This document shows positions 5,752-6,643 of a DNA stretch of 6,643 bases, piece by piece. Location: assembly GCA_025357175.1 (NCBI GenBank), contig JANXPS010000277.1, forward strand, positions 1 through 6,643, written 5' to 3'. The position numbers and the translations under genes are program-made. This stretch comes from Deltaproteobacteria bacterium. Lineage in GTDB: Bacteria > Desulfobacterota > Deferrimicrobia > Deferrimicrobiales > Deferrimicrobiaceae. The first letter of the stretch is position 1; every line of letters starts with the position of its first letter. Below the pieces are notes generated by a model. It was not told where the DNA came from. It ran no database searches and was given only the letters and a program-made list of their open reading frames with translations.

Positions 5752-6643
5752 ATGACGAAAACCGCCATCTTCGGGGCGACCGGCTACACCGGCTTCGAGT
5801 TGCTTCGCCTGCTGCTGTCCCACTCCGGGGCCTCGATCACCGCCGTTTCCTCCGAGCAATACTCCGACCTTCCGCTCGACGAGGCGTTTCCGACCCTCAA
5901 GGGGATGCTGCCTGCGGGCGTTTCCTTCGGGAACATGGCGTCGCTCATGGACGGCGATTTCGAGGTCGCATTCCTCGCGCTGCCCCATACGGTGTCCTCC
6001 GCGGTTGCCGGGCGACTGCTTGCGCGGGGCGTCAAGGTGGTCGACCTGTCGGCCGACTTCCGCTTCCGCAGCATCGCGCTCTACGAGGACGTCTACAACG
6101 TGACGCACAAGAGCCCCGAGCTGGCGAAAACGGCGGTCTACGGCCTTCCCGAGATCTACCGCGCCCCCCTTAAGAAAACGAGACTGGCGGCGGTGCCCGG
6201 ATGCTTCCCCACCTCGGTCATCCTCGCGCTCTACCCGCTGATCAAGGAGGAGCTGGTCGACCTCAAGGGAATCATCGCCGATTGCAAGACCGGCGTGTCC
6301 GGCGGCGGCCGCACCCCTTCCCCCGGGTTCCACTACCCCGAAACCGAGGGCGGCGTGCGGCCCTACGGGCTGCCCGGCCATCGCCACAATCCCGAGATGG
6401 ACCAGGAACTGTCGCTGGCCGCGGGACACGCCGGTCTTGCAATCGGCGATGATTCCCTTGAGGTCGATCAACCCCTCCTTGATCAGCGGGTAGAGCGCGA
6501 GGATAACCGACGTGGGGAAGCATCCGGGCACCGCCGCCAGTCTCGTTTTCTTAAGGGGGGAGCGGTAGATCTCGGGAAGGCCGTAGACCGCCGTTTTCGC
6601 CAGCTCGGGGCTCTTGTGCGTCACGTTGTAGACGTCCTCGTAG
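5752..6643 (+). CDS. argC: N-acetyl-gamma-glutamyl-phosphate reductase; genuine to 6423, chimeric beyond
   Basis: ArgC reduces N-acetyl-glutamyl-phosphate to the semialdehyde with NADPH, the third step of arginine (ornithine) biosynthesis. The first 224 residues are normal ArgC: GATGYTG (8-14, nucleotide binding), FLALPH and VVDLSADFR; then VPGCFPTS with catalytic C151, ADCKTGVSGGGR (176-187) and GLPGHRHNPEM with the conserved His at 210/212. AGGGAG, six bases before ATG 5752, is a good ribosome site. The family is about 345 residues, but after AAG at 6421-6426 the open frame enters the inverted repeat. There it encodes non-ArgC sequence (residues 226 onward, from HAGLAIGDD) without a stop to the window edge. 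The real C-terminal third is absent here. No convincing promoter was found in the 114 bases after rpsI. Confidence 0.9.
   Translation, partial: MTKTAIFGATGYTGFELLRLLLSHSGASITAVSSEQYSDLPLDEAFPTLKGMLPAGVSFGNMASLMDGDFEVAFLALPHTVSSAVAGRLLARGVKVVDLSADFRFRSIALYEDVYNVTHKSPELAKTAVYGLPEIYRAPLKKTRLAAVPGCFPTSVILALYPLIKEELVDLKGIIADCKTGVSGGGRTPSPGFHYPETEGGVRPYGLPGHRHNPEMDQELSLAAGHAGLAIGDDSLEVDQPLLDQRVEREDNRRGEASGHRRQSRFLKGGAVDLGKAVDRRFRQLGALVRHVVDVLV
6081..6643. repeat. Large imperfect inverted repeat inside argC (220-bp arms, 123-bp centre)
   Basis: Bases 6081-6300 match the reverse complement of 6424-6643 at 214 of 220 positions. Mismatches on the left arm are at 6163, 6213, 6219, 6251, 6253 and 6256. 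The centre (6301-6423) is ordinary argC sequence continuing from the left arm. The right arm reaches the last base of the window. The junction shows only one or two bases of possible microhomology. Confidence 0.95.
6424..6643 (-). pseudogene. argC: Second, inverted argC segment (allelic copy, fragment)
   Basis: Read on the minus strand, this stretch encodes YEDVYNVTHKSPEL through the catalytic VPGCFPTS motif to ADCKTGVS, the same part of ArgC as residues ~111-183 of the plus-strand gene. It differs at six bases (Ala to Ser, Glu to Gly, Val to Ile, and three synonymous changes) with no indel, so it is a protein-coding allele of a close relative, not error-degraded sequence. It runs off the right edge, where only its upstream part would follow. 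On its inner side homology stops abruptly at 6424. It is best treated as a fragment created by the inverted join. Confidence 0.8.

Noticed and set aside
5215..6624. A 469-codon minus-strand open frame starting in the inverted argC arm
   Set aside because: Its first ~65 codons are the inverted argC allele. The rest is antisense to the plus-strand argC and rpsI. The long frame is a by-product of the chimeric join.
6081..6643. The inverted repeat as a mobile element end, phage telomere or attachment site
   Set aside because: Both arms are internal argC coding sequence with coding-type substitutions, there is no transposase or target duplication, and the centre is also argC.

Overview
The window is GC-rich bacterial DNA. 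The order rplM-rpsI-argC on one strand recalls the Desulfuromonadales/Geobacter part of the Desulfobacterota. That placement is an inference from gene order and general protein flavour, not a phylogeny. No rRNA, tRNA, CRISPR array or insertion sequence is visible.

Layout. (1) Bases 1-473, minus strand: the N-terminal half of metF (5,10-methylenetetrahydrofolate reductase), cut by the left window edge. (2) From 539, plus strand and divergent from metF: a large single-chain restriction-modification enzyme of the MmeI (Type IIL) family. It has the nuclease triad D65-E75-K77 and N6-adenine methyltransferase motifs. Its last ~90 residues lie in another frame because one G appears to be missing from a G-run at 3036-3040. 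(3) 3280-4434: a compact toxin-antitoxin module, a ParD-like antitoxin followed by a zeta-type kinase toxin with a one-base stop/start overlap (TAATG). A candidate promoter and a 10-bp tandem repeat lie just upstream. The antitoxin carries a G9 tract whose length decides whether it ends normally, is truncated, or fuses in frame to the toxin. (4) 4444-4692: the C-terminal part of a VapC-like PIN-domain toxin with no N-terminus, so a gene remnant. (5) 4712-5712: a strong sigma-70-type promoter, rplM (L13), rpsI (S9) and an intrinsic terminator. (6) 5752-6643: argC, intact for its first 224 residues, then interrupted at 6424, where the sequence turns back as a 97% identical inverted copy of its own middle.

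Reading. Between two housekeeping blocks (metF and the ribosomal/arginine genes) sits a roughly 4.2-kb island of defence and addiction genes: an R-M enzyme, an antitoxin/zeta pair and a decayed PIN toxin. The island is the accessory part of the window. The inverted argC end is most simply a chimeric join between two closely related strain haplotypes, probably at a contig end, and not a biological structure. The most original biological signal is the G9 tract linking antitoxin and toxin frames. Like the G5 frameshift in the R-M gene, it must first be separated from homopolymer sequencing error.
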